Shown here: positions 34,902 to 46,142 of the stretch, piece by piece | How positions within the stretch are numbered: the first letter of the stretch is position 1 | Layout: each line of letters opens with the position of its first letter | NCBI GenBank assembly: GCA_019009955.1 | Contig: CM032232.1 | Coordinates: 72,907,001-72,971,000 of the forward strand | DNA: 64,000 nt | Direction: 5' to 3' | DNA from: Riptortus pedestris | Taxonomy: Eukaryota > Arthropoda > Insecta > Hemiptera > Alydidae | Translations under genes and position numbers: made by a program | The notes under the pieces: model-generated | The model's input: only the letters and a program-made list of their open reading frames with translations | Databases searched by the model: none | Told to the model about the DNA's origin: nothing

Positions 34902-36920
34902 TGGCAACATAAGAATAGTATCAATAGGCTATTTCCCTTATAGAAATTTGCTAATAAAAGGTTTTAGGTCTCAATTAAAATATTACATGATATTTAGAAA
35001 AAAACAAATCCATAAGGTGATGTTGACCTCCAGTTAATGGATACAGTAGCATTGACCACACTTTCAATGAAAATCTTTAATATCCGCTGCACTATTCCCC
35101 CCGATCTAGTTAGTGGATGTGAGTTGTGAAAGGCCATCTTTAGGTAAGGCCATAAACAAGCATTTTAATGAGTGAGGCGGGGAGGTTTGGACGGCCATGA
35201 AACAGTACTTCCTTTTCCAATCAATCTAACCGCTTTGGAAAGCATATTTTCACACTGACCACTAGCGATGAATCTACTATTCATCCTATGGACTCCACGC
35301 TCTGGTGACGTTTGCCGGATGAATTCAGTATGCGAATGCCCGGTAAATGTGTTAGTAAAAGAATAAAGACTAATAATTCTGCTATTGATGATTCCATAAC
35401 TGCCATAAAGTGACGCGATCTATATGTCTCACACTCTTTATGGCATGTCTGGCCTATTAACGGCTGTTGTGACGATTGAAAAATCTGGGATAATTCCCTG
35501 GTAAAGGGAAATATGGTAGAATTTTTGTTTAAATTCTTATGTACGTCAAATGCTTTTAGATATTTCAGTCCAACTCGAGAAATTCCTTATGCTAATTTAA
35601 GGATCATCCCTCAAAATATTTAATATAGTTTGTTGAATATTTAACAGGGTGTTCCTTTTAAAGCCGAACTTACCGTTGCGAAGTTTTAACAAGTGATTGA
35701 TTTTCTCAATACAGGTGCCTCTCTGCAAAGACTTATAACGCTCCCTTGAAGTTCTCTCCAGGATGATCTAAAGCTAGCGACTTGGAGCATGAGGAAAGTT
35801 GAAAAAATTGACTAGGAAACTGGGAGACATGGAATGCCACTAGAAATGGAGTGAGCATCATATCGGCTGGAATTTAGCTTTCTACCTTATCTGTGATGAT
35901 TGGTAGGCCTCAATAAAATGCAATCCACTAATGGCGTCCGCCACTCACGTAAACTAAGCAGATTTCCCAAGACAGGTTGATGTCGATTTTTTATTGTTTC
36001 AGAAATAAGACGCCTATTTATACACGACTTCAAATTTAGGTTACACGATCAGTGATATTATTGCTGAAAAGTGAAAATTCCATTAGAAAGATTTGGGAGT
36101 TTGGCTGAATAGAATAACTCGCTTTTATTCAAATTAGAGAAACAATCAACAAAGACACTGATTTAATCAACAAAGAAAATTTAATGATGTGGAAGAAGGA
36201 TTGTATTACACTTTTAGAACCAACTCAAATTAACGCGTCAATGGTAATATTGTCGCCTAGAGGCAATAAAGTGAAATGTTATCTTTTTCCCAAGTGATAG
36301 AGATTAGCAGTGTATTCGCTTTTGCTGGGCATTTAACGGCATTAAAACCGAATAGTCAAAGGAAAACTCATTTTCTATGATCTATTATTTTTCCAACAAA
36401 GGAAAATATTTGGTGAAAAACGTTAGGCTGTAGTCGAAGACGGGTTCCTAATTAATAATAATTACTATAATACTATCTTTATAATAGATAAGAAAGTAAT
36501 TTCTTAAATTATATACTGAAGCTGGTGGATTACTAATCACAGAAGGGAGAAGTAGAAGGACTAGTAAATATGGCAGACAGAGATGCATAAAAAATGCAAA
36601 TAATCTTGATTTAACTTGGAACCTAATGAGGGGGAAAATCAGGGATATGCTGAACCAAAAAAAAAATATATGTATAGAAACAGGCATGGATCCAGAATAA
36701 CTAGCACGGGAAAACAGGCTGTACAGCAGCTGGAACGGGGATAGTGAGTGAGTGGGGAAAAGCAACTGAATCAAAGAGAGAATGGAAATCTACCAGTGGT
36801 GACTAGAGCTGGCTACGAATCTAAATTAGGCGGGGAAAACATTCAGCATTTGCTATTTAAATCAGTGTTTTTTTTTTTGGGTCAACTAAATCCATATAAA
36901 AAATAGCCAAATATATAGTT
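34902..36920. other. No gene seen; one HINE stub
   Basis: A 33-bp HINE right-end stub (GTAAACTAAGCAGATTTCCC) lies at 35936-35968. A hydrophobic 108-codon minus-strand frame at 36448-36774 is not recognised and is probably chance. Confidence 0.35.
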
Positions 36921-36954
36921 CTCCACCCCAAATAATTTTTTTATTTAGTTCATT

Positions 36955-36990
36955 ATAACGTTTCGGCCTTTGTGGTCATCTTCAGATAAT
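36955..36990 (-). ncRNA. Hammerhead-like core
   Basis: On the minus strand CTGAAGA (36979-36985), an imperfect stem II (TGACC...GGCC) and GAAA (36961-36964), followed by CGTTATAATG, which can form a short stem III. The cleavage-site bases do not match the consensus. It lies just left of the dimer at 37068. Confidence 0.4.
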
Positions 36991-37067
36991 TCTTATATTA
37001 TAATCCTGAAATGTTTTTCTTCTTTATGTGGAGCATTGTCAGCTCTTTGTCAACCTCACTAAAATTA

Positions 37068-37682
37068 AGCTAGTAGAGGATTGTTGGGTGTCGGCTAAAG
37101 AATGGTTTCTTAATTCTTCTGGTAGGGAATTTTATTGGAAGTGCTTACAGTTTCGGGAACCATTGGTCCCCTTCTTCAGAGCTGAATAATGAATAAAACA
37201 AAAGAAGTGAACTAATTTGTGAACAATTGTGGGGAAAAAAACAACATAATATTCTCTTTTAAATGTAAAATTCAAAGACATTATTTTATATGAGAAATGA
37301 CAGGTGACTATAAAACAAAACAATATATGTAAACACTATATCAGAAAAATAAAAAATAGATAAATTGAGAGAATTAGATAAAGTGCATACCAGTTTTATA
37401 TGTCATTTCTCATATAAAATAATGTCTATGAATTTTACGGCCATTGTACATATAAAAGAGAATATAATGTTTTTCCCCCACAATTGTTCAAAATTAGTTC
37501 ACTTCTTTTGTTTTGTTCATTGTTCAGGTATGAAGAAGGGGACCAATGGTGCCCGAAACTGTAAGCACTTCCAATAAAATTCTCTATAAGAAGAATTAAG
37601 AAATAATTCTTTAGCCGACACCCAACAATCCTCTACTAGCTTGCTATATCCACCGGCTTACAAAATATATGTAACTGATGAC
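37068..37682. mobile_element. Inverted-dimer retroposon with 14-bp target duplication
   Basis: Positions 37067-37642 are a diverged palindrome with arms of about 270 bp, closed by AAGCTAGTAGAGGA and TCCTCTACTAGCTT. A 40-bp right extension includes TCCACCGGC. CCTCACTAAAATTA lies at 37054-37067 and again at 37683-37696, a perfect 14-bp target duplication bounding the whole unit. Each arm carries a hammerhead-like core pointing outward. No protein is encoded. Confidence 0.75.
37151..37179 (-). ncRNA. Hammerhead-like core, left arm of dimer
   Basis: CTGAAGA (37173-37179, minus), a long stem II (GGGGACC/GGTTCCC with one wobble) and GAAA (37151-37154), then CTGTAAGC. The matching core of the right arm (about 37530-37560, plus) has ATGAAGA and keeps stem II and GAAA. 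Neither shows a clear stem I. Confidence 0.4.
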
Positions 37683-37821
37683 CCTCACTAAAATTACATA
37701 CAAAACCCTAACTATTCGACTCGTCATATTACATGCAGATGGGGGAGTATTATAAAATAAAATATCAGTTTTTCTTAGTCGGATCAAGAAAATTTGTATA
37801 ACCAATCTTGTTGTAAGATAA

Positions 37822-37886
37822 TTATTATTATTTATTAGCGGTCACTTTTTGCTACTATGGCTAGCTATTTAGGACGGGATGTAATA
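37822..37886 (-). mobile_element. SINE tail fragment
   Basis: ATTATTTATTAGCGGTCACTT, TTGCTACTATGGCTAGC and GGACGGG match the 3' end of the SINE in inverse orientation. Confidence 0.5.
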
Positions 37887-38602
37887 TGCACTAAGAGTTC
37901 ATGTTATATAAGGGTTTTTCTCGAACTCGAGTATAAGCCAAATTATTTGTATTTTTAATATAAAGTCCCCAGTTAACACGCACTTCTGTTCTTACGACTT
38001 TTCTTACTTAAAGGAATGTCTCACTACACATCTGAACATCCATCATAAATTTCGAGTCTTCTTTAAGTAAGTGTCTTATCAAGGGAGAAACAGAAAATAA
38101 AATATGAGACAGCATCAGTTTGGCAATGGTGGGAAATGAGCATAGCTTACGCATCACCCCCATGATGGGATTTTTCTACATGCTTTGCAGTAACTCTTTT
38201 TGTTAATGGAGTTTTTAATCTATATTACCCCCTCTACCCTCTCATTTATGATTTTATTTGCTACTTTTATTCATTAGTCAGCTGCAATTTATGTCTTTTT
38301 ACATAGGGTTGCTATTGAGGAAGAAATAGAGAATAGAATGGCGTGTATTGGTGCTAGCAAAAGAAAAATGTGCATAGTTTACGCATTCCCTGCGTGATGG
38401 ACTTTTTCTTTCCCGCAGATCTGAAAGGGGACACACAATGCAAATAGCTATAACCCAAATATATTTCAGCAGTTAGAAAAATAACCATTCCGCCTTGGTA
38501 ATAATATTTGTTATTTTCTCCATCTTTTATTTTATTACGAGACATTTTTTTTAAAGGACGAGACTTGGGTGAATTACACATGTAATTCTAATTCTCTGTT
38601 GC
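37887..38602. other. No gene; two weak HINE right-end matches
   Basis: GGGAAATGAGCATAGCTTACGC (about 38128-38175) and GTGCATAGTTTACGCATTCC...GATGGACTTTTT (about 38366-38407) look like decayed HINE right ends in direct orientation. The sequence between is not recognised. Confidence 0.35.
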
Positions 38603-39071
38603 TTTTAGGAGGTTTCCCTCAGCTATTGAGGTCCGTTCAAAATGTTATACATGTCTGTTATCGCTCTAGAGGTCGCAATTTTTGTTTTATCGTTACTAAA
38701 CTCGCTATTTAATCCTTTTATCTAAAAAGAAAGATCATGTTCGTTAATGTTTAAGAGGGAGGGGATTTCGAAAATTCGTATTATACGTCGGGTCGAAAAT
38801 ATTGTACTTATCTAATCTTATTGTAGGTCTAATGTTCTTTAAAGGTTGCTTTATGTATTTCCTGTATCATGAATATTAACCAAGATATTTGGATTTTTTA
38901 GTTTTCGGCCTTCAGTAAGCCCCCGCATCTACTGATGACTTATTAAACCCTCAATTTCTCTCATCGGATTTTACTTAGTAACAGTAAAATATATGGTGAG
39001 ATGAGATCAATTGTGCTGTATGCCTACAAGTGGGAAATCCGCTTAGTTTGCGTAGCTCCTGCGTGGCGGAC
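38603..39071 (+). mobile_element. HINE with deletions
   Basis: Degraded left end (CTTTTAGGAGGTTTCCC), much of the left block deleted, then ATACATGTCTGTTATCGCTC, core and the CGGCCTTCAGTAAGCCCC block. It ends GGGAAATCCGCTTAGTTTGC and a mutated stem-loop. The (TA)n tract is lost. Confidence 0.75.
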
Positions 39072-40044
39072 ACTGATATTGAGTCCCAGTAGTGATGACA
39101 CCCACTGAAACCTATAATTATTAAAAACTACATAAGTACGTGAGATTACAATTTTATTCATCCATTGTACTTTAATGCATTAAAATTGTATAAATAAACA
39201 AGGTGAATATTAATTTAATAAGGACGAGAAATTATAGTGTAAGGTAGAAAGTATATAGGGCCGTGATGTGAAGGGGTGGGTGGTGTTCTTGGTGTACTCA
39301 TTTAGTACAAAGATACACCACTAGGTATCAGCACCTGCCGTCCACCATCTCCCTCCACATTGGCCATATTTTGAATCCTGCTATTCTTATAACTTTATAC
39401 ATTATTGCCTTAAACTTTTAGTAGTTGCACTCGACGTTGAGATACCAGCGGTATGCAGTTTGTCTTTCAAAATTACCTTTATTAGAATCCTTACATGCAC
39501 CGGCCACTTTGACAGCTTGCTCAAACTGTCTCAAGCCTCGACTCCTCAATGTTCATTCTTCATTCCTGAATTCAATCGTGCTTACGCAATAGGAAACTAT
39601 CCGAAGTCGTACTGAGTAGATTTGTTATCAACCACTTACTATTAGCCTTTTATTAAGTCTTGCTGTCCCTATTAAGTTGAATACAACGACAAAATAGTTT
39701 TTGTTTTAGTCGGGGCAGGTGCTTGTTTACGTGTGAGAACAGGTAAACTGTTCTTCATGAACTAGGTTGATGTTCTCAGAAACATTTAGGTTTAGAAATC
39801 TATCAAAGATAACTAAGTTTGTGAAATTTGGAACTAGACTTGATATGCCAGCTTCTTCTGGCATTCTTGTGTATGCCAGTCTTTTGGTGTTTTTCATTTA
39901 TACTTCCGTTAATGTACTTCCTGAGATCTGAATGTCATACCTGAGTTAACAATGTCTTTGTTGTTCGTTAACAATGCCAGTATTAAATGTATCTCAATGT
40001 ATATCTCAATGTTCTATAGTTGTTATTTATTAATTTCCATAGTA
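39072..40044. other. No recognised gene
   Basis: More balanced composition at 39240-39700, but no open frame or repeat is recognised. Confidence 0.35.
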
Positions 40045-40120
40045 TAAATTATGCTAATGGAGACGGGATATGTTCAGGCCATTACCAGACAGGGTGTGAC
40101 TCAGGATTTTATTATTATTA
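40045..40120 (-). mobile_element. SINE fragment
   Basis: ATTATGCTAATGGAGACGGG, TTCAGGCCATTACCAGACAG and GTGTGACTCAGGATTTTATT match the 3' half of the SINE in inverse orientation. Confidence 0.45.
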
Positions 40121-40187
40121 TTTCCCTCTTAGTAGATGTCCTACGTAAAACATACTTGAAATTAGAGTATTTTGATGGAGAGAAGTG

Positions 40188-40449
40188 GGGGTGTTCTGAT
40201 TTATTTATTAAGGAGCATTCGCGAGGCGATAATGCTCATCAAAAAACATTGAATATAAACAAAATAAAAAATGAAAACCGTAATAGAAAAAAATTAAACG
40301 ATATAATTAGAACAGAAAAAAAACTAAGAACGCAACCAAATAACAAAACGCAAACAGAGATAAAAAAAATACGAATCGACAAATTAAAAAAAATTAATGA
40401 AAAACGAAAACGAAACATTAAATTGAAAACAAAAACCGGGGTGTTCTGA
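40188..40449 (+). repeat. A-rich, strand-asymmetric insert between direct repeats
   Basis: GGGGTGTTCTGA occurs at 40188-40199 and 40438-40449. Between them lies a hairpin (GAGCATT/AATGCTC), then about 190 bp that is mostly A with scattered other bases. A 132-codon frame (40051-40449) runs through it and is extremely Lys/Asn-rich, so it is probably composition-driven. It may be a retroposed piece with a decayed A-rich tail flanked by a 12-bp target duplication. Unclassified. Confidence 0.45.
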
Positions 40450-40564
40450 ATACCGAAAAAAACCTATGAATCATTAGATCTACAAAAAAGTGTTACACGG
40501 ACTGCACGAGTGCATCGGCAGGGTTTAGCCTGGTAGCAAGTCTATAGGATCACCCTACACTCTG

Positions 40565-40607
40565 ACGCTCTGAGGATGGGGATTTTGTCCCCGAAAGTGC
40601 TCAGCGT
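40565..40607 (+). ncRNA. Hammerhead ribozyme-like core, best match
   Basis: Stem I is ACGCT/AGCGT (40565-40569 with 40603-40607). CTGAGGA (40570-40576) fits CUGANGA. Stem II is GGGGA/TCCCC with a five-base loop. GAAA lies at 40593-40596. GTGC then T and C give the paired U and the permitted C at the cleavage site. Every core element is present. Stem III is only about two pairs, as in minimal type I hammerheads that are thought to work as dimers. Activity is untested. Confidence 0.6.
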
Positions 40608-41391
40608 TTATAAGAAATAAAATTGTGAGGAGCCATAAAAAAGTTTTGTGATTAACCATTCATCACCCTCACCACCAGCTAAAAATAAATATGACATCAT
40701 AAGGAGCTCAACTGTCGGCGGACTATCAAAGAAAGCTGAAACAAAGAAGAGATTCATGTATTGTAATAACGTCATTTGACTATTAATATATGCAATGAAT
40801 ATTTTATGTCGTTTTAATGTGCTGCGTATTTGATACCAATTGATATTCTTTTTCAATTTTGAAGCCATCTCAAGGAGAATTAATCAATAAATAATTATTT
40901 CCATTCATTCATTGCAAATATAAATCAATTTGAAAATTTAAATGAGAACAAGTGGATAAACTTAAGTTTAGGATCTATCGACCAAAACTTTACCTCATTA
41001 CGAACTTACATTGTAAAAACACATTCATTCATGGTAATTGCACCGGTGGCCTAGACTTATAAATTCCAGACTAACAAAAAACCTTGGATTTTGTAATATA
41101 TATGTCGAGTGTTTGTACATAAGTATTAATTTAGAGTTATTTGAGACCATTTGGCAACTCTTTCTCTCCCTTCCCTGCTAAGAATGGAGAATATCGTAAA
41201 CCATTGGCCAAGTGGAAAGACGAAGAATGCAGCTACAAAGAATTACTGCAGCTGCAGAGATTAATGATATATATTATTCTACGATTTGTTGTTTGTTTTA
41301 TTTTCTGTTTTAGCTATCAAAATGCAGCTGTTTAATCTATAACTCTGATCTGTACTGGCTTTCTGCTCCAGCTATCCATAAGATAACTAAC
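40608..41391. other. No recognised gene
   Basis: An 86-codon minus-strand frame (40608-40868, MASKLKKNINWYQIRSTLKR...) follows the ribozyme-like core. No family or transcript evidence is seen. A 64-codon frame at 41141-41335 is also unrecognised. Confidence 0.3.
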
Positions 41392-41422
41392 TTTCGGCCG
41401 CTCCTCATTTGCCTTCTTCAAG
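41392..41422 (-). ncRNA. Degenerate hammerhead-like remnant
   Basis: Minus strand: TTGAAGA in place of CTGAAGA, GGC...GCC as a weak stem II, and GAAA at 41392-41395. Probably an old family member. Confidence 0.25.
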
Positions 41423-41499
41423 CTGGTCATCAATACTGTTGTTAGGTCGCAGCCCATTAAAGTAATCCGGGATGCAGATATAGAAAATGGTAGTGGGGA

Positions 41500-41925
41500 A
41501 ACATGTTTCTATGTCTTGAGAATAGCTCTAAGTATTATGAATTTCTGCAGGAAGGCAAATTTAAATGTAGAAGACGTCAATCGTGCTTCACAGTTATGTA
41601 TGGCAATGGAACGTGGAATCTCAGCAGAGGAACAGAACAGCTCTGCTGGTCTGGGAGTGAAGAATTCCCAAAAAGATATTTGAAGTAGTAAGAGATGAGT
41701 CAATATGGCGAACTAATAGGCTAGTATGGATTGCGTCGTATTCTGTGCGCCATTAAGAAGGCCAGACTTCGTGCTTGGGGACCTCAGAAAATGAGGCCGA
41801 TAGAGTTTCGAGGAAATCACTGTTTGGGAAACTGGTGCAGGATCCAAAGATGGATGGGTGACATAATGGAGGACTCGCCGGCGTTAAGGAAATCGGACGC
41901 TCCTATTTATTTATTTATTATATAG
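41500..41925 (+). pseudogene. LINE pol C-terminal remnant
   Basis: Conceptual translation across several frameshifts gives MYGNGTWNLSRGTEQLCW, then RDESIWRTNRLVW, IKKARLRAWG, and DRVSRKSLFGKLVQDPKMDG. This order (LLYGSETW-like, then RLRW-GH-like, then RVPKKL and a P-rich end) is typical of the region after the reverse transcriptase in many insect LINE polyproteins. Stops and frameshifts make it non-functional. The upstream RT domain is not present here and the clade is not determined. Confidence 0.65.
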
Positions 41926-42202
41926 TAAATAGGCACCGAACTCGGGAGAGCTATTTGTGCCTAGGTGGTCCAGATTCTATTTTCATTTTCCTTCTTGTTG
42001 TTCAAGAGTCCCTTTCTTCAGTTAAACCATCCACTTCTCATCCCTCCGTCATCCTCGCTTGTGTTGGATCTCTCCTAGTTTTCTTTATCCCCAATTCTGT
42101 GACAAATAACAAAAAAACACAGCAGTATTTGGTTATAATCAATTTGATATATAAATACTTAACTCACTGCCTTGTGTGCCCATATGTTGAAGTCCTATAT
42201 TA

Positions 42203-42430
42203 TTATATTTCTTTACTTAAACCAATTACTAAAAATTTTAAGAGTTTTTTTATAGAGTTCCTATCATCCCCTAGTATTTCGGATAGTACTTCTGATATAC
42301 CAAGGAACTTTCTGATGTCCTCATACCTTCTACACTCAGTATGTGTGCAACTGTCAGTTCTACTCCACAAGCAGTGCAGGTTGGAGGTTCTTCCCTTTTC
42401 ATCGGGTGAAAGACGATCCTAGATGCAGAA
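42203..42430 (-). pseudogene. LINE 3' end: zinc-knuckle and ORF C-terminus
   Basis: Minus strand: EEPPTCTACGVELTVAHILS, then after one frameshift CRRYEDIRKFLG, SEVLSEILGDDRNS and KKLLKFLVIGLSKEI, ending at a stop at 42203. This is the C-x2-C...H...C knuckle and tail found after RNase H in I/Jockey-like LINEs. It is truncated at its 5' side where it meets the opposite-strand copy at 42440. Confidence 0.75.
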
Positions 42431-42439
42431 TGGTACAAT

Positions 42440-43045
42440 ATGGCGTCAGAGTACCAATTTGTGCAAGGACTAGAAGAATTATTTGTATCTAGTAGCACTG
42501 AAATCAATCTCCGAGAGTTAAAAAGGTTCATCTACTTAGTGTGGGTTCCAAGCCACGTAGGAATTGATGGAAATGAAAAAGATGATAAAGCAGTCAGAGG
42601 AGCCCACCAACTCTATTCCATCACCGCAACAGCAATTACATCTACAGAGCTCCATCAACCACTCAAAGGAGATATTGATAAAAACTGGCCACAAATGTGG
42701 ACTGAAACCCAGAACGATAAACTAAAAACTATTAAAACCTCCATCCGTCCAGGGAAATATTCGACAAGACTAGTAGAGAGATGAAGTCGTACTAGGAAGA
42801 CTCCGAATAGGCTACACAAGATTTATGCATAGATATCTTATAACAAAAGATATACCTCCGATATATGGGATTGTATAACAAATTTAACTATCTTACATAT
42901 ATTAGAAGAATACCATTCGTATACAAATACTCGAAACGAATGCAATATTTCAAATAATAAAGCAGTGCCCCTTTAGGATGACCCCAAAGTGCTGGATAAA
43001 TTATTTATTTTTATGAAAATTACAAATTTAAATAAAGAAATTTAA
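42440..43045 (+). pseudogene. LINE RNase H domain and C-terminus, broken
   Basis: It opens in the middle of an RNase H domain: FIYLVWVPSHVGIDGNEKDD (conserved H and NE; the usual A before D is replaced by D). Then WPQMWTETQNDKLKTIK and, after a frameshift near 42782, EVVLGRLRIGYTRFMHRYLI. A second frameshift leads to CITNLTILHILEEYHSYTN, and the tail ends in LNKEI and a stop at 43045. Typical of the 3' part of RNase H-bearing LINEs. Non-functional and 5' truncated. Confidence 0.78.
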
Positions 43046-43923
43046 ATTACAAATTTGTATAAAGAATTTTGTTGTAATCTCATTTATATCGTTAAATATT
43101 AATTGGCGATATAAATGAGGATATAACAATATTGACAATTTACATAAAAATAATTTATTACCGGGCGATGATAACCTAGTAGTTTTTCTCCCTAAAACCC
43201 TAAGAAATAAACAAGAATTATTGTGGTCGCCAGTTTAGTTTGCGACCTACAAGGTAAAACCGTACTTCCCTAAGACGAAGTCAATTAATACCGAAATATT
43301 AGAATTCCTTCTCTAGAGCATTTCAATTGGGATTAAATAGGCAAACACACATACGAATGAACACATTCGTTATGAGAGATCGATACTTTTAATTAACAAA
43401 ATATGTAGAAAATTGAAAACATAAACAGACATAATTCCAATATAACTAATGTAAACAATTTAACCCCACTTTCAAATCATAAAGCAAACATTTAACAGTA
43501 CAGTTTCCTCGTAGGAAAATAATTATACCTGGAAGTGCCTTCCATTGTGTTCAGACAAAGGATTGGGGTTGAAAAACTTTCCCATGGGCATGCGATTCAT
43601 ATTGTAACAAAACTAACAACACAAAGCCAATTAATACCTTAATCATTTTTTAATAACTGGAGTAAAATTGCTTTGCTCTATAACATTTCTAACGAATTCC
43701 TCACGAATCAACAGAGTTAAACAGAAATAACAAAACGAAACCAGTCACTTAAAAATATTTACCTAAAAAAACAACACCAGCACAATAATGAACAACAAGG
43801 GCGAAATCAATAATATCTAGATATGAATATAGGCGTAGAGGAAAAAACAAAAAAATAAAATATGAAAACATAAAAGAAAAACGCTGTGGTAATTTAATTC
43901 TATGAAGTTAATTTAAAATTATA
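43046..43923. other. AT-rich, no gene seen
   Basis: TTACAAATTT(A/G)(A/T)ATAAAGAA repeats briefly at 43020-43070, probably the LINE 3' tail. Nothing else is recognised. Confidence 0.4.
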
Positions 43924-44140
43924 GGGCTCAGGTTAGCCATGTGAGTTAAAGCGTTGACCTTAATCTTACATAGTATTCCACAGGATTACCGCCTGACGGA
44001 ATTTATTTAGTGACGGAATTCATTAAATAAAATCATTAGTCCCACCCTGGCTAGAAAAGGGTGGTAACCTGTAGATAACACGTCCCAATTAGCCATAGTA
44101 GCATAAAGTTGACGTTAATAAATAGTAATAATCATAATAA
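43924..44140 (+). mobile_element. tRNA-derived SINE
   Basis: GGGCTCAGGTTAGCCATGTG at the head, a damaged B box (CACAGGATTACCGCC), an intact body (TCCCACCCTGGCTAGAAAAG) and a tail of AATAGTAATAATCATAATAA. Nearly full length. Confidence 0.8.
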
Positions 44141-45639
44141 AATAATTGACAAGCATGTGTACAATTATACAAAATTATATTCTGTTAAATAATTATAACG
44201 TGGATTCTCTTAGTTTTGGAGGTAATTTTGAGTTCACTCAGTTTCTCGAATATGTCATGAGGTCCTTAGAGATTGCACATTTCTTGTACACCGATAACAG
44301 GTATTTCTTATACAGTCAATGTTACGCGGTGAGCGAACATGTCTTTCGTGTCTGTTCATTAAGTATAAAGGTGTTATGATCTTGACTTGTCTTGTCGAAG
44401 AAACTTGATAAGCTTTGTACATTGATTGATGGGCTATGCCTGAAATGTCTAAGCTTGTGTTCATTTTGCAATCAGTAGTATTGCTATTCTCTTAAATAAA
44501 TGATCGAACAGTGATACAACTTGTGAATCAGTTCGTCAATGTCAATTTTCCGTCCCCTCTGATTTGACTTAAATACTAATTGCAGTGCCTTCTGTATCTA
44601 AAGTCTGAATGTCCACATAGGAATAGGATTCTCACGTTGCCTTGACGATATGAGTTTATAAGTGGTTATCCTTATGCTGCTTGCCATCCAGAGAGAGTAA
44701 AGGGTCAAAAGAATCGGCACACAGGGTTATTTCAGAATTGGAAATGTCTAAAAGGAATAGTGTTGTTTGGCTGGTCTCTGGCCATATTTTGTTCATGATA
44801 TTGTACTGAGAGCGTATTTCTCTTGGCTAATTACCACCTGGGAATCTTCTTGGAGGCAGTTTTAGACTTCATGCCGTCGAGGGGACAAAAAGCTTTGGTC
44901 TTCTCTTTGCTCACTAAGATATGAGGTGAATTATATTTTTCTTTTTCAAGATTATTAGTATCATTATTATTATTTACATTTGATAGATATATAAAATGGT
45001 TTAATTTAGATTTTAACAAATTTACATTAAGGGAAATCAGCTTTTCAGTACTGATTACCTGATTTCATGTTTTACTGAATCATACCCAGAAGATCTGAAG
45101 CATTCCCCTAGAATGCTATGACATGCTATGTCTATGACATTGACCCAGAGTCTCCTTTAGAAGTTAAGTAAAGTGATAGCAGTGGCTTTTTCTTCTATTT
45201 TCTTATCAAGTTTCATATTACTCCTTAGCTCTTGACTTCCTTGCCAGGCAGGGAGGTGCTGCTCCTCTCTTTGTGATGAAGGGGTGTAGCTTCTGTCGAG
45301 AGTGATGGAGGTCTATTGTATTGTGCCACATTACCAAACGCACTTAAATGCAATATATACCTAATTTTCTTAATAAAAAAAATACCCAGAAGACGACAAT
45401 AATATACACATTTTAGATGTACACCATTACATTATAGGTTTAGTTGTCACTTCTAACGCTCTAGTTACTTTTATTTGATCATTACCAATCTACGCTTCAA
45501 CTTCGACAAAACTTCGAATTTGGTATTACCAATATATTACGAAAATCCTTATTAAGAGTATAAATGTAGTATGTTTTACATCGAACATCGTCAACTCGAG
45601 AAATGCATAGCGCAATCATCAACCAACATTGTTTGGCCA
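44141..45639. other. No recognised gene
   Basis: Overlapping frames on both strands at 44146-44464 are unrecognised. No repeat family was identified. Confidence 0.35.
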
Positions 45640-45769
45640 ACAGACCTTAATTTTTATTTGGTTGATACTAGACTCGATATTTAATCATTTCATGTAATGC
45701 TAAAGGTTATATCCAATAACAATCGAAATTAGACCAGGAGCAGTGGAGGCTTAGAAAAATAGTAAAATT
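45640..45769 (+). mobile_element. HINE-related variant core fragment
   Basis: ACTCGATATTTAATC, ATCGAAATTAGACCAGGAGC and CCAAATATCTCAGTTATT match the variant core at 27480 in direct orientation. It meets an inverse HINE fragment head-on. Confidence 0.45.
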
Positions 45770-45946
45770 CCAAATATCTCAGTTATTGAGTAGCATTTCC
45801 AACTTTCGAAATTCCTTCTGTAAAGTACCCCTCCTTCTGGACCGATTTCTACCATTAACAATCTTGATCTTTCTTTTTGTGTAAAATGGTTAAATATCGA
45901 GCTTGGCAACGACGAGTAAAAAATTGCGACCACTGGCGCGTTAACA

Positions 45947-46007
<61 letters not shown>

Positions 46008-46142
46008 ATATAATTTTGACGGACCTCATTTTCGTCATCTTGTGGGTTAGATCGACGGACGGACGTTTCACAATTTTTTTCGTAAATGGCATCATGAGAA
46101 CAATCTCATTAGCTGATTTCCCTTACGAGAAATCTGCTAAAA
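45770..46142 (-). mobile_element. HINE left half
   Basis: Inverse core from about 45770, (TA)n tract at 45951-46012, left block, and left end TTACGAGAAATCTGCTAAAA. The right end is missing. Confidence 0.75.

Noticed and set aside
36448..36774. Hydrophobic 108-codon minus-strand frame resembling a membrane protein
   Set aside because: Hydrophobicity follows from T-rich sequence on that strand; no family, start context or conservation is visible.
45751..46095. 114-codon minus-strand frame with an Ile-Tyr run
   Set aside because: It runs through a (TA)n tract and HINE sequence; composition artefact.
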